This document shows, piece by piece, positions 1-5,858 of a DNA stretch of 5,935 nucleotides. Numbering within the stretch: the first letter of the stretch is position 1; each line of letters opens with the position of its first letter. The stretch spans positions 1-5,935 of the forward strand of contig CABQCM010000099.1 in the NCBI GenBank assembly GCA_902462665.1, written 5' to 3'. Below the pieces are notes generated by a model. It was not told the DNA's origin, did no database searches, and was given only the letters and a program-made list of their open reading frames with translations. The DNA comes from an uncultured Oscillospiraceae bacterium (GTDB lineage: Bacteria; Bacillota; Clostridia; Oscillospirales; Acutalibacteraceae). The translations under genes were made by a program, and so were the position numbers.

Positions 1-318
1 ATCTGTAAGTATGCAGGAGGAAAAAACTATACTCTCCTCACCGAAACCGGCTACCTGATGTTGGTGAAGTCGTTCACGGATGAACTTGCGTGGCAGGTAC
101 AGCGCGAGCTGGTGAATAACTACTTTAGAGTACCGGTGCAATCAACCCGGGTGGATGATGCTACCAAAATGCAGAAACAATTAACTACTTTAAACGAACT
201 AGTTGCGATATACAAAATCAAAAAGGAAGAAAAGCTATTGCAGGCACTCAAAGAGTCCATCTCTGCCGTTGCTGTGGATTTTCTTGTTGTCGCAACATGC
301 CTTGATCCAACTCATTAA
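1..318 (+). CDS. ORF6N-domain phage protein, 3' part (5' end outside window)
   Basis: The frame is open from the first base to a TAA at 316-318, giving 105 codons of a protein that begins before the window. The segment TLLTETGYLMLVKSFTDELA, continuing to VQRELVNNYF (window codons about 11-43), matches the C-terminal half of the ORF6N domain, a DNA-binding domain of phage antirepressor-like and KilA-N-related proteins. The ATG at 58 lies inside this conserved block, so it is not the real start. After the domain comes a charged, probably helical tail (about codons 50-85) and a hydrophobic end (ISAVAVDFLVVATCLDPTH) that I do not recognise; it could be natural or the product of a late frameshift. 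The stop codon touches the ribosome binding site of the holin gene 12 bases on, so the two are probably co-transcribed. Domain call fairly secure; role as antirepressor is inferred from the family. Confidence 0.8.
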   Translation: MCKYAGGKNYTLLTETGYLMLVKSFTDELAWQVQRELVNNYFRVPVQSTRVDDATKMQKQLTTLNELVAIYKIKKEEKLLQALKESISAVAVDFLVVATCLDPTH

Positions 319-330
319 GGAGGAAACAAT

Positions 331-582
331 ATGGAACTGTTATCGTACATTATGGACAACGCATTGATTCTCATCCCCGCACTGCTGATACTGGGGCAGA
401 TTGTGAAGGGAATGCAAAAGATTCCCAACAAGTGGATTCCGCTCATTCTGCTGCCCATCGGCATTACCGGCGCGCTCGCGCTGGGCGGCCCCAGTGTTGA
501 CAGCGTTGTGCAGGGCGTGCTCGTCACTGGCGCTGCGGTCTATGGCAATCAGGTCGTCAAGCAAGCGACGAAAAGTGAATAA
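331..582 (+). CDS. Small phage holin, Hol44 / holin superfamily V type
   Basis: This 83-residue protein begins MELLSYIMDNALILIPALLI and has the layout of the Phage_holin_5_2 (Hol44) family: a first hydrophobic helix at about residues 8-27 (NALILIPALLILGQIVKGM), a basic turn (KIPNKW), a second hydrophobic stretch at about 35-52, and an amphipathic third segment with GVLVTGAAVYGNQVVKQ near the end. Holins of this group insert in the inner membrane and open it for the endolysin at the end of a lytic cycle. A near-perfect AAGGAGGA (317-324) six bases before the ATG fixes the start, and length is normal for the family. It lies directly after the ORF6N gene and directly before a strong terminator, so it is the last gene of its transcript. 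No endolysin gene follows; one could lie before the window or be lost. Confidence 0.85.
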   Translation: MELLSYIMDNALILIPALLILGQIVKGMQKIPNKWIPLILLPIGITGALALGGPSVDSVVQGVLVTGAAVYGNQVVKQATKSE

Positions 583-591
583 ATAAACAAC

Positions 592-641
592 GCCCTCGGG
601 TAACCGCCGAATCCATCCGCGGTATTTCCCGAGGGCTTTTT
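592..641 (+). terminator. Rho-independent terminator after the holin gene
   Basis: GCCCTCGGG (592-600) pairs perfectly with CCCGAGGGC (628-636), and inside it ACCGC pairs with GCGGT around a short loop, giving a long GC-rich hairpin. TTTTT follows at 637-641. It ends the ORF6N-holin transcript. Read the other way the hairpin is followed by the moderately T-rich GTTGTTTATTTATT, so it may also stop the convergent acetyltransferase transcript, whose stop codon lies 13 bases away. Confidence 0.9.
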
Positions 642-654
642 GCAGTATTTTTAG

Positions 655-1290
655 TTAGTCCATAGTATGTTCCATATCCAAAGAATTGATATATTGGTCA
701 AACTCCACCTTCTGCTGCTTCCAATAAACAGCATCCTCTTCAGTAATCTCACGAAGCACTCGACAAGGATTTCCGGCTGCTAAAACGCCCGAGGGAATGG
801 AACGGGTAACCACCGAACCTGAACCAATGACCGTTCCACTGCCGATTTTGACCCCGCCGTTGACTACAGCATTGCCGCCAATCCAGACGTCGTCGCCAAT
901 CTCAATTGGCTTTCCATATTCCACTAAGGTGGACCTTACAACGGCATCCAGCGGATGCAATGGAGTATAAATCCCCACACGTGGCCCCAGCATCACATTG
1001 TTGCCGATGGTGACTGGACAAACGTCTAGGATAATGCAGTCATAATTAGCAAAGAAACGGTTCCCCACCGTAATATTGCATCCATAATCGCAGCGAAAGG
1101 TAGGTTCGATATACACATCTTCCCCTATGGAACCAAACAACTCTCGAAGCAGTTGCGCACGATATTCCCCCTGCTCCTCACTCGTGCTGTTAAACAGCCG
1201 AAGCAGTCTTCTAGCGCGCATCAAATCTTCCATCAACGCATCATTGACACGATACAGCTTGCCTTGCGTCATACGTTCCTTCATGGTCAT
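655..1290 (-). CDS. Sugar O-acetyltransferase, maltose/galactoside acetyltransferase-like
   Basis: A complete 211-residue member of the left-handed beta-helix acyltransferases that move an acetyl group from acetyl-CoA to a sugar hydroxyl. The N-terminus MTMKERMTQGKLYRVNDAL and the ARRLLRLFN segment form the small Mac (maltose acetyltransferase) helical domain (about residues 5-55). Hexapeptide repeats run from about 58 to 175, including IGNNVMLGPRVGIYT and IGDDVWIGGNAVVNGGVKIG. His112 in YTPLHPLDA is in the position of the family's catalytic histidine, and the AAGNPCRVLREI block near 171-182 is the usual end of the helix. The start is supported by GGAAAGGA nine bases before the ATG at 1290. 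It is the third gene of a run with the DUF2975 and HTH genes, 46 bases after the HTH stop. The true acceptor is unknown; family names such as maltose acetyltransferase rarely reflect the physiological substrate. Confidence 0.9.
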   Translation of the reverse strand: MTMKERMTQGKLYRVNDALMEDLMRARRLLRLFNSTSEEQGEYRAQLLRELFGSIGEDVYIEPTFRCDYGCNITVGNRFFANYDCIILDVCPVTIGNNVMLGPRVGIYTPLHPLDAVVRSTLVEYGKPIEIGDDVWIGGNAVVNGGVKIGSGTVIGSGSVVTRSIPSGVLAAGNPCRVLREITEEDAVYWKQQKVEFDQYINSLDMEHTMD

Positions 1291-1340
1291 GTCGTAATAT
1301 CCTTTCCGCCGGATTTAGAAATTGTATCCTCCGCCGTCAT
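1287..1340 (-). other. Possible 17-codon coupling ORF between HTH and acetyltransferase genes
   Basis: A short frame, MTAEDTISKSGGKDITT, fills the gap between the two genes exactly. Its ATG overlaps the TGA of the HTH gene as ATGA (1337-1340), and its own TGA overlaps the ATG of the acetyltransferase gene as ATGA (1287-1290). GAGGA at 1347-1351 sits six bases before its ATG. The frame runs across the ribosome binding site of the acetyltransferase gene, so if translated it could couple expression of the two neighbours. I recognise no homologue, and so short a frame can arise by chance. Confidence 0.3.
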
Positions 1341-1555
1341 TCCTTGTCCTCTTTACAATACTCCAGAATATCTCCCGCTTCGCAGCCAAGAGTTTCACAA
1401 ATCGCGGCCAATGTGGAAAAACGAATGGCCGATACTCGGTTATTTTTAATTTTGGATAAATTCACATTGGAAATTCCCACTCGTTGCGCAAGCTCATTGA
1501 GGGACATCTTTCGTTCCACCATCACTCGATCCAACCGTAAAACTATTTTCCCCAT
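1337..1555 (-). CDS. YozG-like Cro/CI-family HTH transcriptional regulator
   Basis: A 72-residue protein that is almost entirely one helix-turn-helix domain. MGKIVLRLDRVMVERKMSLN is followed by ELAQRVGISNVNLSKIKNN, the turn and recognition helix, then VSAIRFSTLAAICETLGCEA and GDILEY, the closing helices typical of the YozG/HTH_26 group. The ATG at 1555 is chosen because homologues start with MGKI and because a purine-rich AAGGCGAGG lies just before it. A GTG at 1573 would add six residues and overlap the DUF2975 stop by one base, which is less likely. It sits 17 bases after the DUF2975 gene, the standard pairing for this family (yoaS-yozG in Bacillus), and probably acts as a repressor of its own operon. 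The target site is inferred only. Confidence 0.9.
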   Translation of the reverse strand: MGKIVLRLDRVMVERKMSLNELAQRVGISNVNLSKIKNNRVSAIRFSTLAAICETLGCEAGDILEYCKEDKE

Positions 1556-1572
1556 ATACCCTCGCCTTTTCA

Positions 1573-2127
1573 CTACAGCAGTCCGTCAACGTCCTTTTGC
1601 AGTCGAATGCCATAGACAAACGCCTGCGTAAGACAAAGAACCAATATTCCAATCACAAAGCTCTCAAAACGAACGCTGGATTCAATCGATTCTACCCCAA
1701 GGACAAGACGGGAGATACCACTCATCACCAAGCCGATCAACGGAATCGAAATCATAAAAATACCAATTTCCCGCAGCATACGCACCACGTCGTTTTGAAA
1801 GGGAGTATGCCCCTGTGCTGTTTTTAGAATGAGAAATACGTTGCGAAACACCATAGCCATGAGCGATAGAATCATTATCGCGCTAATGAAAAACAGCATC
1901 ACAGCAGTCATATGAATGGTATTTCTCGCATCAACCACCGACATTTCAAAACCATACGTCGACAGCGTATTGCCGCCCACTTCAATTCCTTTTTGGAGAA
2001 CGCCGCCCAACCAATCTCTGGCCGCAACAGAACAAACCAATCCGGCCGCCATCAGCCCGGCGGCAAGCCAATGGACAATTTCCAGTCCCTTCGATGTCAC
2101 TAGGATGACCTTATTCAAAGCTTTCAT
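1573..2127 (-). CDS. DUF2975 four-helix membrane protein (YoaS-like)
   Basis: A 184-residue integral membrane protein of unknown function. Four hydrophobic segments are visible at about residues 16-36, 74-100, 121-143 and 155-176. Between the second and third is GHTPFQNDVVRMLREIG (106-122), the TPF-x(n)-LR-x-IG motif that marks DUF2975. The start at 2127 is set by GGGAGGA seven or so bases upstream. The longer frame begins at a TTG at 2187, but that TTG is the first three bases of the -35 box of the promoter, so it cannot be in the message. The gene leads a unit with the YozG-like regulator and the acetyltransferase gene. Proteins of this family are regularly paired with such a small HTH protein, which suggests the two act together, but no biochemical role is established that I can name. 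Confidence 0.88.
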   Translation of the reverse strand: MKALNKVILVTSKGLEIVHWLAAGLMAAGLVCSVAARDWLGGVLQKGIEVGGNTLSTYGFEMSVVDARNTIHMTAVMLFFISAIMILSLMAMVFRNVFLILKTAQGHTPFQNDVVRMLREIGIFMISIPLIGLVMSGISRLVLGVESIESSVRFESFVIGILVLCLTQAFVYGIRLQKDVDGLL

Positions 2128-2158
2128 TGCAATTCCTCCCCAACAATTGGTTGTGAGG

Positions 2159-2187
2159 AGTATAACACGATATTTAATGTTTGTCAA
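2159..2187 (-). promoter_or_regulatory. Sigma-A promoter of the DUF2975-HTH-acetyltransferase unit
   Basis: Reading the minus strand, TTGACA (2182-2187) and TATACT (2159-2164) are separated by exactly 17 bases, a perfect -35 and a one-mismatch -10 box. Transcription should begin near 2150-2153, leaving a leader of about 25 bases that holds the GGGAGGA ribosome binding site for the ATG at 2127. This places the promoter between yifB and the DUF2975 gene, so the downstream genes do not depend on read-through from mnmE-yifB. Confidence 0.88.
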
Positions 2188-2206
2188 CCTGTTTTTAATT
2201 TATAAC

Positions 2207-2220
2207 GTTAATTTATTAAC
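2207..2220. promoter_or_regulatory. AT-rich palindrome upstream of the DUF2975 promoter, possible operator
   Basis: GTTAAT and ATTAAC form a perfect inverted repeat around a two-base centre. It lies 20 bases upstream of the -35 box. A partly similar stretch (TTATAAATTAA against AATAAATTAA on the minus strand) follows next to it. The site could bind the YozG-like regulator encoded in the operon or act as an UP-like element; A+T-rich palindromes of this size also occur by chance in such DNA. Confidence 0.35.
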
Positions 2221-2259
2221 CTATACCATTAATGCCCATATGTAAATCAAACTAAGCCG

Positions 2260-3783
2260 TCAACGCCAATATTTGCGGTCCAGGCTGCGATATTGCACCG
2301 CCTCTGAGATATGCTGGCTGTCAATCGCATCGGCCGAATCGAGGTCAGCGATGGTGCGCGCCACTTTTAACACCCGGTCATAAGCACGCGCCGACAACCC
2401 CAAACGGTCAAACGCCTGTTTGAGAAGTTTGCGGGCCGACTCGGTCATACCGCATACCTCCCGCAGCAGCGAGGAAGGCAGCCGGGCATTGCAGCCAACG
2501 TCAAGCCCTTGATAGCGCCTATTCTGAATCTCTCTGGCGCGGTTTACCCGCTGCCGGATACTTCGGCTTGATTCGGCAGGAGCCTGTCCGTCCAAAGCCT
2601 CGAATTCCACCGGGGGAACCTCCACATGCAAATCCAAACGATCCAGCAGCGGACCCGATACCCGGCTGAGATACCGCGATACCGCCCCGGGGGCGCAGGT
2701 ACAAGGCTTGGCCGGATGCCCGAAATAGCCGCAGGGACAAGGGTTCATGGCCGCGACCAGGGTGACATGGCAGGGATAGGTCAGCGTCCCGGCCGCGCGG
2801 GAAATGGTAATGCGCCCATCCTCTAAGGGTTGGCGCAAAATCTCCATGGATTCGCGGGAAAACTCGGGAAGCTCATCGAGAAAAAGCACCCCATGATTGG
2901 CCAGAGAAAGCTCGCCCGGCCTTGGAATCGAGCCGCCGCCCGACAGTCCAACCGCGGATATAGTATGATGCGGCGCACGAAACGGCCGGGTGGTAATCAG
3001 CGGCTGGCCAGGCGGCAGAACCCCAGCGATGGAGTGCAGTTTGGTGGTCTCCATGGATTCCTCCGGCGTCATATCCGGCAGAATAGAGGGCAGCCGCTTG
3101 GCCAGCATACTTTTGCCCGAGCCGGGAGGGCCGATGAGCAGGATGTTGTGCCCGCCCGCAGCGGTGATCTCCATCGCCCTTTTCGCCAAGGCCTGCCCCC
3201 GCACTTCCGCGTAATCCAACAGCGCCTGGCCGTTCTCGGCCGCCGGTGAGGCGGGAGAACATTCCTGCAAAGGCTCCAGTCTTTTGAGATGGCGAAACAG
3301 AGCGCCGGCGCTCTCCACACCAAATACCCGAAGCCCCTCCACAACCGCAGCCTCGGGCGCGTTGACGGCAGGCAGATATAGAGTATGAAAGCCCGCCTTC
3401 TTGAGCGCAATGGCCATGGGCAGCACTCCATTCGCCGCGCGCAGTTCTCCCAATAGGGACATCTCCCCTACAAAGGCACAGCCCTCTTCCGGCGGCGGGA
3501 TTGCGCCCGTTGCCGCCGCAATGGCCAAAAAAATAGGCAAATCGTATATCGGCCCCTCTTTGCGAATGTCCGCCGGAGCAAGATTGACGGTAATACGGCT
3601 CGCAGGATAATCCAGCCCGAGATTTTTAATTACCGCGCGCACTCGCTCGCGCGACTCTCTCACCGAAGCATCGGGCAGCCCTACAATATCAAAAGCAGGT
3701 AACCCGCCTGAAATAAACACCTCCGCCTCCACCGGAAAGGCGTCCATTCCAAACAACCCCGCCGAATGCAGCTTTGCAAACAT
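2260..3783 (-). CDS. yifB: YifB/ComM family Mg-chelatase-like AAA+ ATPase
   Basis: A complete 507-residue protein. The N-terminal ChlI-like domain starts MFAKLHSAGLFGMDAFPVEA and contains GLPDASVRESRERVRAVIKN and the NLAPAD segment. The AAA+ core has Walker A GPPGSGKS at 218-225, FRAPHHTISAVGLSGGG near 268-284, Walker B VLFLDELPEF at 299-308, the cysteine-rich NPCPCGYFG...PCTC at 347-363 (possible metal site), and the LLDRLD arginine at 382. A Mg_chelatase C-terminal helical domain covers about 408-502, with ARAYDRVLKVARTIADL. In naturally competent Gram-negative species ComM is a branch-migration helicase acting in transformation; the role in Firmicutes is less clear. The start at 3783 is supported by AAAGGAG seven bases upstream; a 30-residue longer frame would overlap mnmE and does not match the family. 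It follows mnmE after 20 bases and is surely co-transcribed. No clear hairpin follows its stop. Confidence 0.95.
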   Translation of the reverse strand: MFAKLHSAGLFGMDAFPVEAEVFISGGLPAFDIVGLPDASVRESRERVRAVIKNLGLDYPASRITVNLAPADIRKEGPIYDLPIFLAIAAATGAIPPPEEGCAFVGEMSLLGELRAANGVLPMAIALKKAGFHTLYLPAVNAPEAAVVEGLRVFGVESAGALFRHLKRLEPLQECSPASPAAENGQALLDYAEVRGQALAKRAMEITAAGGHNILLIGPPGSGKSMLAKRLPSILPDMTPEESMETTKLHSIAGVLPPGQPLITTRPFRAPHHTISAVGLSGGGSIPRPGELSLANHGVLFLDELPEFSRESMEILRQPLEDGRITISRAAGTLTYPCHVTLVAAMNPCPCGYFGHPAKPCTCAPGAVSRYLSRVSGPLLDRLDLHVEVPPVEFEALDGQAPAESSRSIRQRVNRAREIQNRRYQGLDVGCNARLPSSLLREVCGMTESARKLLKQAFDRLGLSARAYDRVLKVARTIADLDSADAIDSQHISEAVQYRSLDRKYWR

Positions 3784-3803
3784 GGCCCGTCTCCTTTCCC
3801 AGG

Positions 3804-5168
3804 CTATTTTCCCACGCAAAAGCGGTGGAACACCGCGTCCACCACGTGGTCGGACACCCGCTGGCCGGTACATTCCAGCAGGGCCTCCAATGTGCCGTCA
3901 AGGCAAACCGATACTGCGTCCAGGGTCATCCCATCGCGTACCGCCTGGATTCCCTCGTCCAGCGCAGCCATCCCTCGCTCCAGACAGGCCCGCTGACGCT
4001 CGTTGGCCAGCATTCCCTGCGACGTATCCATATCGGACAGCCCCAGCAAATCGGTCACCGCCTTTTCCAGACGGTCCATTCCCGTGCCGGTCATGGCAGA
4101 AAGGGTTACCCGGGATGTAAAATCGGCTGACAACTCGCTCGCCTTCCACACGGGAGGTAAATCCTCCTTATTGATGACCGCAATGCTGCGCCCTTTCGGG
4201 CATAGCGCCATCAACTCGCGATCCTCCTGCGACAGCGGCCGGGAACCATCGAATACCGCCAGCACCAGGTCGCATTCCGTCAACCGTTGGCGAGTGCGCT
4301 CCACCCCCAGCCGCTCGACCTCGTCGTCGGTTTCGCGCAGCCCAGCCGTATCCGCCAGCCGCAGAACCACGTCCCCCAAACGAACGGTTTCCTCCACCAC
4401 ATCGCGAGTGGTACCGGCAATGTCGGTAACAATTGAGCTTTCTCGTCCGGTCAGACGATTCATTAAAGCGGATTTTCCCGCATTCGGTCGCCCGGCAATG
4501 ACGGTAGATATCCCCTCGCGCAGCATCCTGCCCTGGTCAAACTGACCCAGCATATCCGCTAATCTACGTCGTTGCGCCTCAAGCTCCTCCAACAGCCTGG
4601 GGCGCTCGACCGCCGGGATATCCTCCTCCGGAAAATCGGCCCAGGCTGCCATCCAGGCCGCTGTTTCGGTCAGCGACTGCGTTATTCCCTCCAGCTGCCG
4701 GCCTAGCGCCCCCTCACGCGCCGCCAGAGCACAGCGCGCCGCACTGTCTCCCTGCGCGCCGATGAGATCCATGACCGCCTCAGCTTGGGTTAAATCCATC
4801 TTTCCGTTTAAAAAGGCCCGCCGGGTGAATTCGCCTGCCTCGGCCAGACGTGCGCCCGCCTCCAACACCGCCCGCAAAAGACGGCGAACCAAATACATTC
4901 CTCCATGACAGGTAAGCTCCACCACGTCCTCTCCCGTATAGCTGTGGGGGGCGGCAAACACCAGCGCCACTGCCTCGTCAATGCGTTCTTCGCCCTGCAC
5001 CACCCAGCCGTAGTAAGCCCGATAGCCCGGACTGTCGGCAAGAAGCGCCCCGGAGGCGGCACGAAACACCCGGTCGCAGACCGCTCGAGCGTCATCTCCG
5101 GAAATACGCACCATCCCCACGCTGGCAGCAGCCTGCGCGGTGGCAATCGCAGCAATCGTTTCGGCCAT
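3804..5168 (-). CDS. mnmE: tRNA uridine-5-carboxymethylaminomethyl(34) synthesis GTPase MnmE
   Basis: A full-length 454-residue MnmE (TrmE). With MnmG it installs the carboxymethylaminomethyl group on wobble U34 of certain tRNAs, using a folate one-carbon donor; MnmG is not in the window. The folate-binding N-terminal domain covers about 2-118 (MAETIAAIATA, SYTGEDVVELTCHGG, GEFTRRAFLNGKMDLTQAEA). A G domain is inserted in the helical domain, with G1 GRPNAGKS at 226-233, TTRD at 253-256, DTAGLRETDDEVE from 273, and NKED at 333-336. The protein ends CVGK, the variant of the conserved C-terminal C-[IL]-G-K signature with its cysteine at 451. The ATG at 5168 is chosen because AGAGGG lies six bases upstream and homologues start MAETIAA; a TTG at 5174 lies closer to the SD sequence and would add two residues. 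It is first in the mnmE-yifB operon. The usual mnmG neighbour is replaced here by yifB. Confidence 0.97.
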   Translation of the reverse strand: MAETIAAIATAQAAASVGMVRISGDDARAVCDRVFRAASGALLADSPGYRAYYGWVVQGEERIDEAVALVFAAPHSYTGEDVVELTCHGGMYLVRRLLRAVLEAGARLAEAGEFTRRAFLNGKMDLTQAEAVMDLIGAQGDSAARCALAAREGALGRQLEGITQSLTETAAWMAAWADFPEEDIPAVERPRLLEELEAQRRRLADMLGQFDQGRMLREGISTVIAGRPNAGKSALMNRLTGRESSIVTDIAGTTRDVVEETVRLGDVVLRLADTAGLRETDDEVERLGVERTRQRLTECDLVLAVFDGSRPLSQEDRELMALCPKGRSIAVINKEDLPPVWKASELSADFTSRVTLSAMTGTGMDRLEKAVTDLLGLSDMDTSQGMLANERQRACLERGMAALDEGIQAVRDGMTLDAVSVCLDGTLEALLECTGQRVSDHVVDAVFHRFCVGK

Positions 5169-5223
5169 GAACAACCCTCTCTTTCGGCTGCCAAGCAGCC
5201 AAACGTCGATTTAATGCACCTTT

Positions 5224-5252
5224 AGTATACTGCTTTTCCATCGTTTTGACAA
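5224..5252 (-). promoter_or_regulatory. Sigma-A promoter of the mnmE-yifB operon
   Basis: On the minus strand TTGTCA (5247-5252) and TATACT (5224-5229) are 17 bases apart. Transcription would start near 5216, about 48 bases before the mnmE ATG at 5168, with the AGAGGG ribosome binding site in the leader. No other good promoter is seen between the upstream terminator (5859-5903) and mnmE. Confidence 0.82.
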
Positions 5253-5256
5253 GTCC

Positions 5257-5278
5257 CTCCAGTATCAATCGCCTGGAG
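5257..5278. repeat. Short inverted repeat next to the mnmE -35 box
   Basis: CTCCAG (5257-5262) and CTGGAG (5273-5278) form a six-base stem with a ten-base loop. On the plus strand it is followed by TCTGTCTTTTTGTTT, which resembles a weak terminator, although no plus-strand gene precedes it. On the minus strand it lies just upstream of the mnmE promoter and has no U run. It may be what remains of regulatory or terminator sequence from the decayed operon. Confidence 0.35.
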
Positions 5279-5293
5279 TCTGTCTTTTTGTTT

Positions 5294-5323
5294 CTACTCT
5301 AGCACTTGCTCTTGATTTCTCAT
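5294..5323 (-). other. Nine-codon stub with ribosome binding site, possible start of a lost third gene
   Basis: GGAGG at 5333-5337 lies nine bases before an ATG that reads MRNQEQVLE and then TAG. It sits directly downstream of the DUF1048 remnant, where a further gene of the old operon would be expected. After the TAG the frame runs open for another 23 codons into the mnmE promoter. This suggests a gene start cut off by a deletion, but nothing identifies what the gene was, and chance cannot be excluded. Confidence 0.3.
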
Positions 5324-5376
5324 GATAAACTGCCTCCAAAAAATACTTACGACTCATGGACAATCAATTCGCCTGT

Positions 5377-5618
5377 TTATTTCCAATCTTGGGGATAGGT
5401 TCTTGTATTTTTCAAAAGCTCGTCTACAAATGCTGCAACGTCCTCCCCTGTTATTTCCAAAACGGATTTACCGTCTGCCGCGCCTTCCTCAAACAAATCG
5501 ATCAAGTCATATCGTACCTCTATCATGTCGTAGCCGGAACCTGCCGCATATGTTCTTGAATTCTTTGAAACACATACTGATAATCTTTCGGCAATACCGT
5601 TACTCTTTCCACTTGTTG
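5377..5618 (-). pseudogene. DUF1048 family protein, frameshifted remnant
   Basis: Two minus-strand frames together give a recognisable DUF1048 protein, a small family of unknown function commonly encoded beside PadR regulators. One frame (about 5544-5618) reads QQVERVTVLPKDYQYVFQRI then QEHM, the family's LPKDYQ-x-V-x-x-x-IQ block. The next part, AAGSGYDMIEVRYDLIDLFE then EGAADGKSVLEITGEDVAAF and VDELLKNTRTYPQDWK, is in a different frame (5380-5547), so at least one indel (net loss of one base, modulo three) has occurred near 5545-5549, where the usual W-K-F segment is also missing. An in-frame TAA (5619-5621) precedes the first block, so no start is available, and the protein stops at 5377 before the usual KLNRDI tail; traces of N-R-R-I follow in another frame. 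It cannot make a normal protein. Confidence 0.78.
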
Positions 5619-5637
5619 TTATATTGACGTTTGCTTT

Positions 5638-5850
5638 TTATGATTTTTTTGAAGAAAAACTCCCATTTTCCCAAAACTGCTGTAATTCATTCCGTCACGC
5701 ATCATTGAGTGAATAAAATTTTCGCGCATGCCCAAGTTCAGATCGCTTTTTTGAATATTGACCAGGTTTTTTCTCAAGTCTTACCAAAATAGTATAAACA
5801 GTTCCCTCAATAACATCGGTAAACCGTGTTTCCCCTTGCCAAGCGATAGT
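5638..5850 (-). pseudogene. PadR family transcriptional regulator, truncated and stop-interrupted remnant
   Basis: Reading the minus strand from about 5850, the frame gives TIAWQGETRFTDVIEGTVYT then ILVRLEKK, the recognition-helix and wing region of PadR winged-helix regulators (the EGTVYTIL-x-RLEKK block). It continues as RSELGHARKFYSLNDA, matching the PadR wing end, then hits TGA at 5695-5697 where homologues read a glycine (DAG-R). Past it, RNELQQFWENGSF resembles the following helix, and the frame ends at TAA 5638-5640. The N-terminal 30 or so residues (first helices) are absent: upstream of 5850 lie the A/T tract and terminator of another gene. With loss of the 5' end and one nonsense codon, it is a pseudogene. 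It lies just upstream of the DUF1048 remnant, as expected for a PadR-DUF1048 operon. Confidence 0.78.
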
Positions 5851-5858
5851 AAAAATAT

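Noticed and set aside
582..660. A phage attachment site at the right end of the phage genes
   Set aside because: No tRNA gene or direct repeat is visible here, and the partner site would lie outside the window.
2121..2158. Possible leader hairpin (CCAA/TTGG) before the DUF2975 gene as a riboswitch or attenuator
   Set aside because: The stem is only four bases and the leader is about 25 bases, too short for a known riboswitch.
2128..2187. N-terminal extension of the DUF2975 protein by 20 residues
   Set aside because: Its TTG start is the first part of the -35 box, so the extension lies upstream of the transcription start; the ATG at 2127 has an excellent ribosome binding site.
2830..3249. 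A 139-codon plus-strand open frame within yifB
   Set aside because: It overlaps the Walker A and B coding region of yifB in antisense and is rich in Arg and Gly, with no protein family features.
3784..3873. Thirty-residue N-terminal extension of YifB
   Set aside because: It overlaps the end of mnmE, is Arg/Gly-rich and unlike the family, while the ATG at 3783 has a good ribosome binding site and the expected MFAKLHSAGL start.
4003..4545. A 180-codon plus-strand open frame within mnmE
   Set aside because: It is antisense to conserved G-domain motifs of mnmE and is rich in Ser/Arg/Thr/Pro, as expected for a shadow frame in GC-rich coding DNA.
5322..5627. A 101-codon plus-strand open frame
   Set aside because: It lies antisense to the DUF1048 remnant, has no ribosome binding site and no recognisable family features; the minus strand explains the region.
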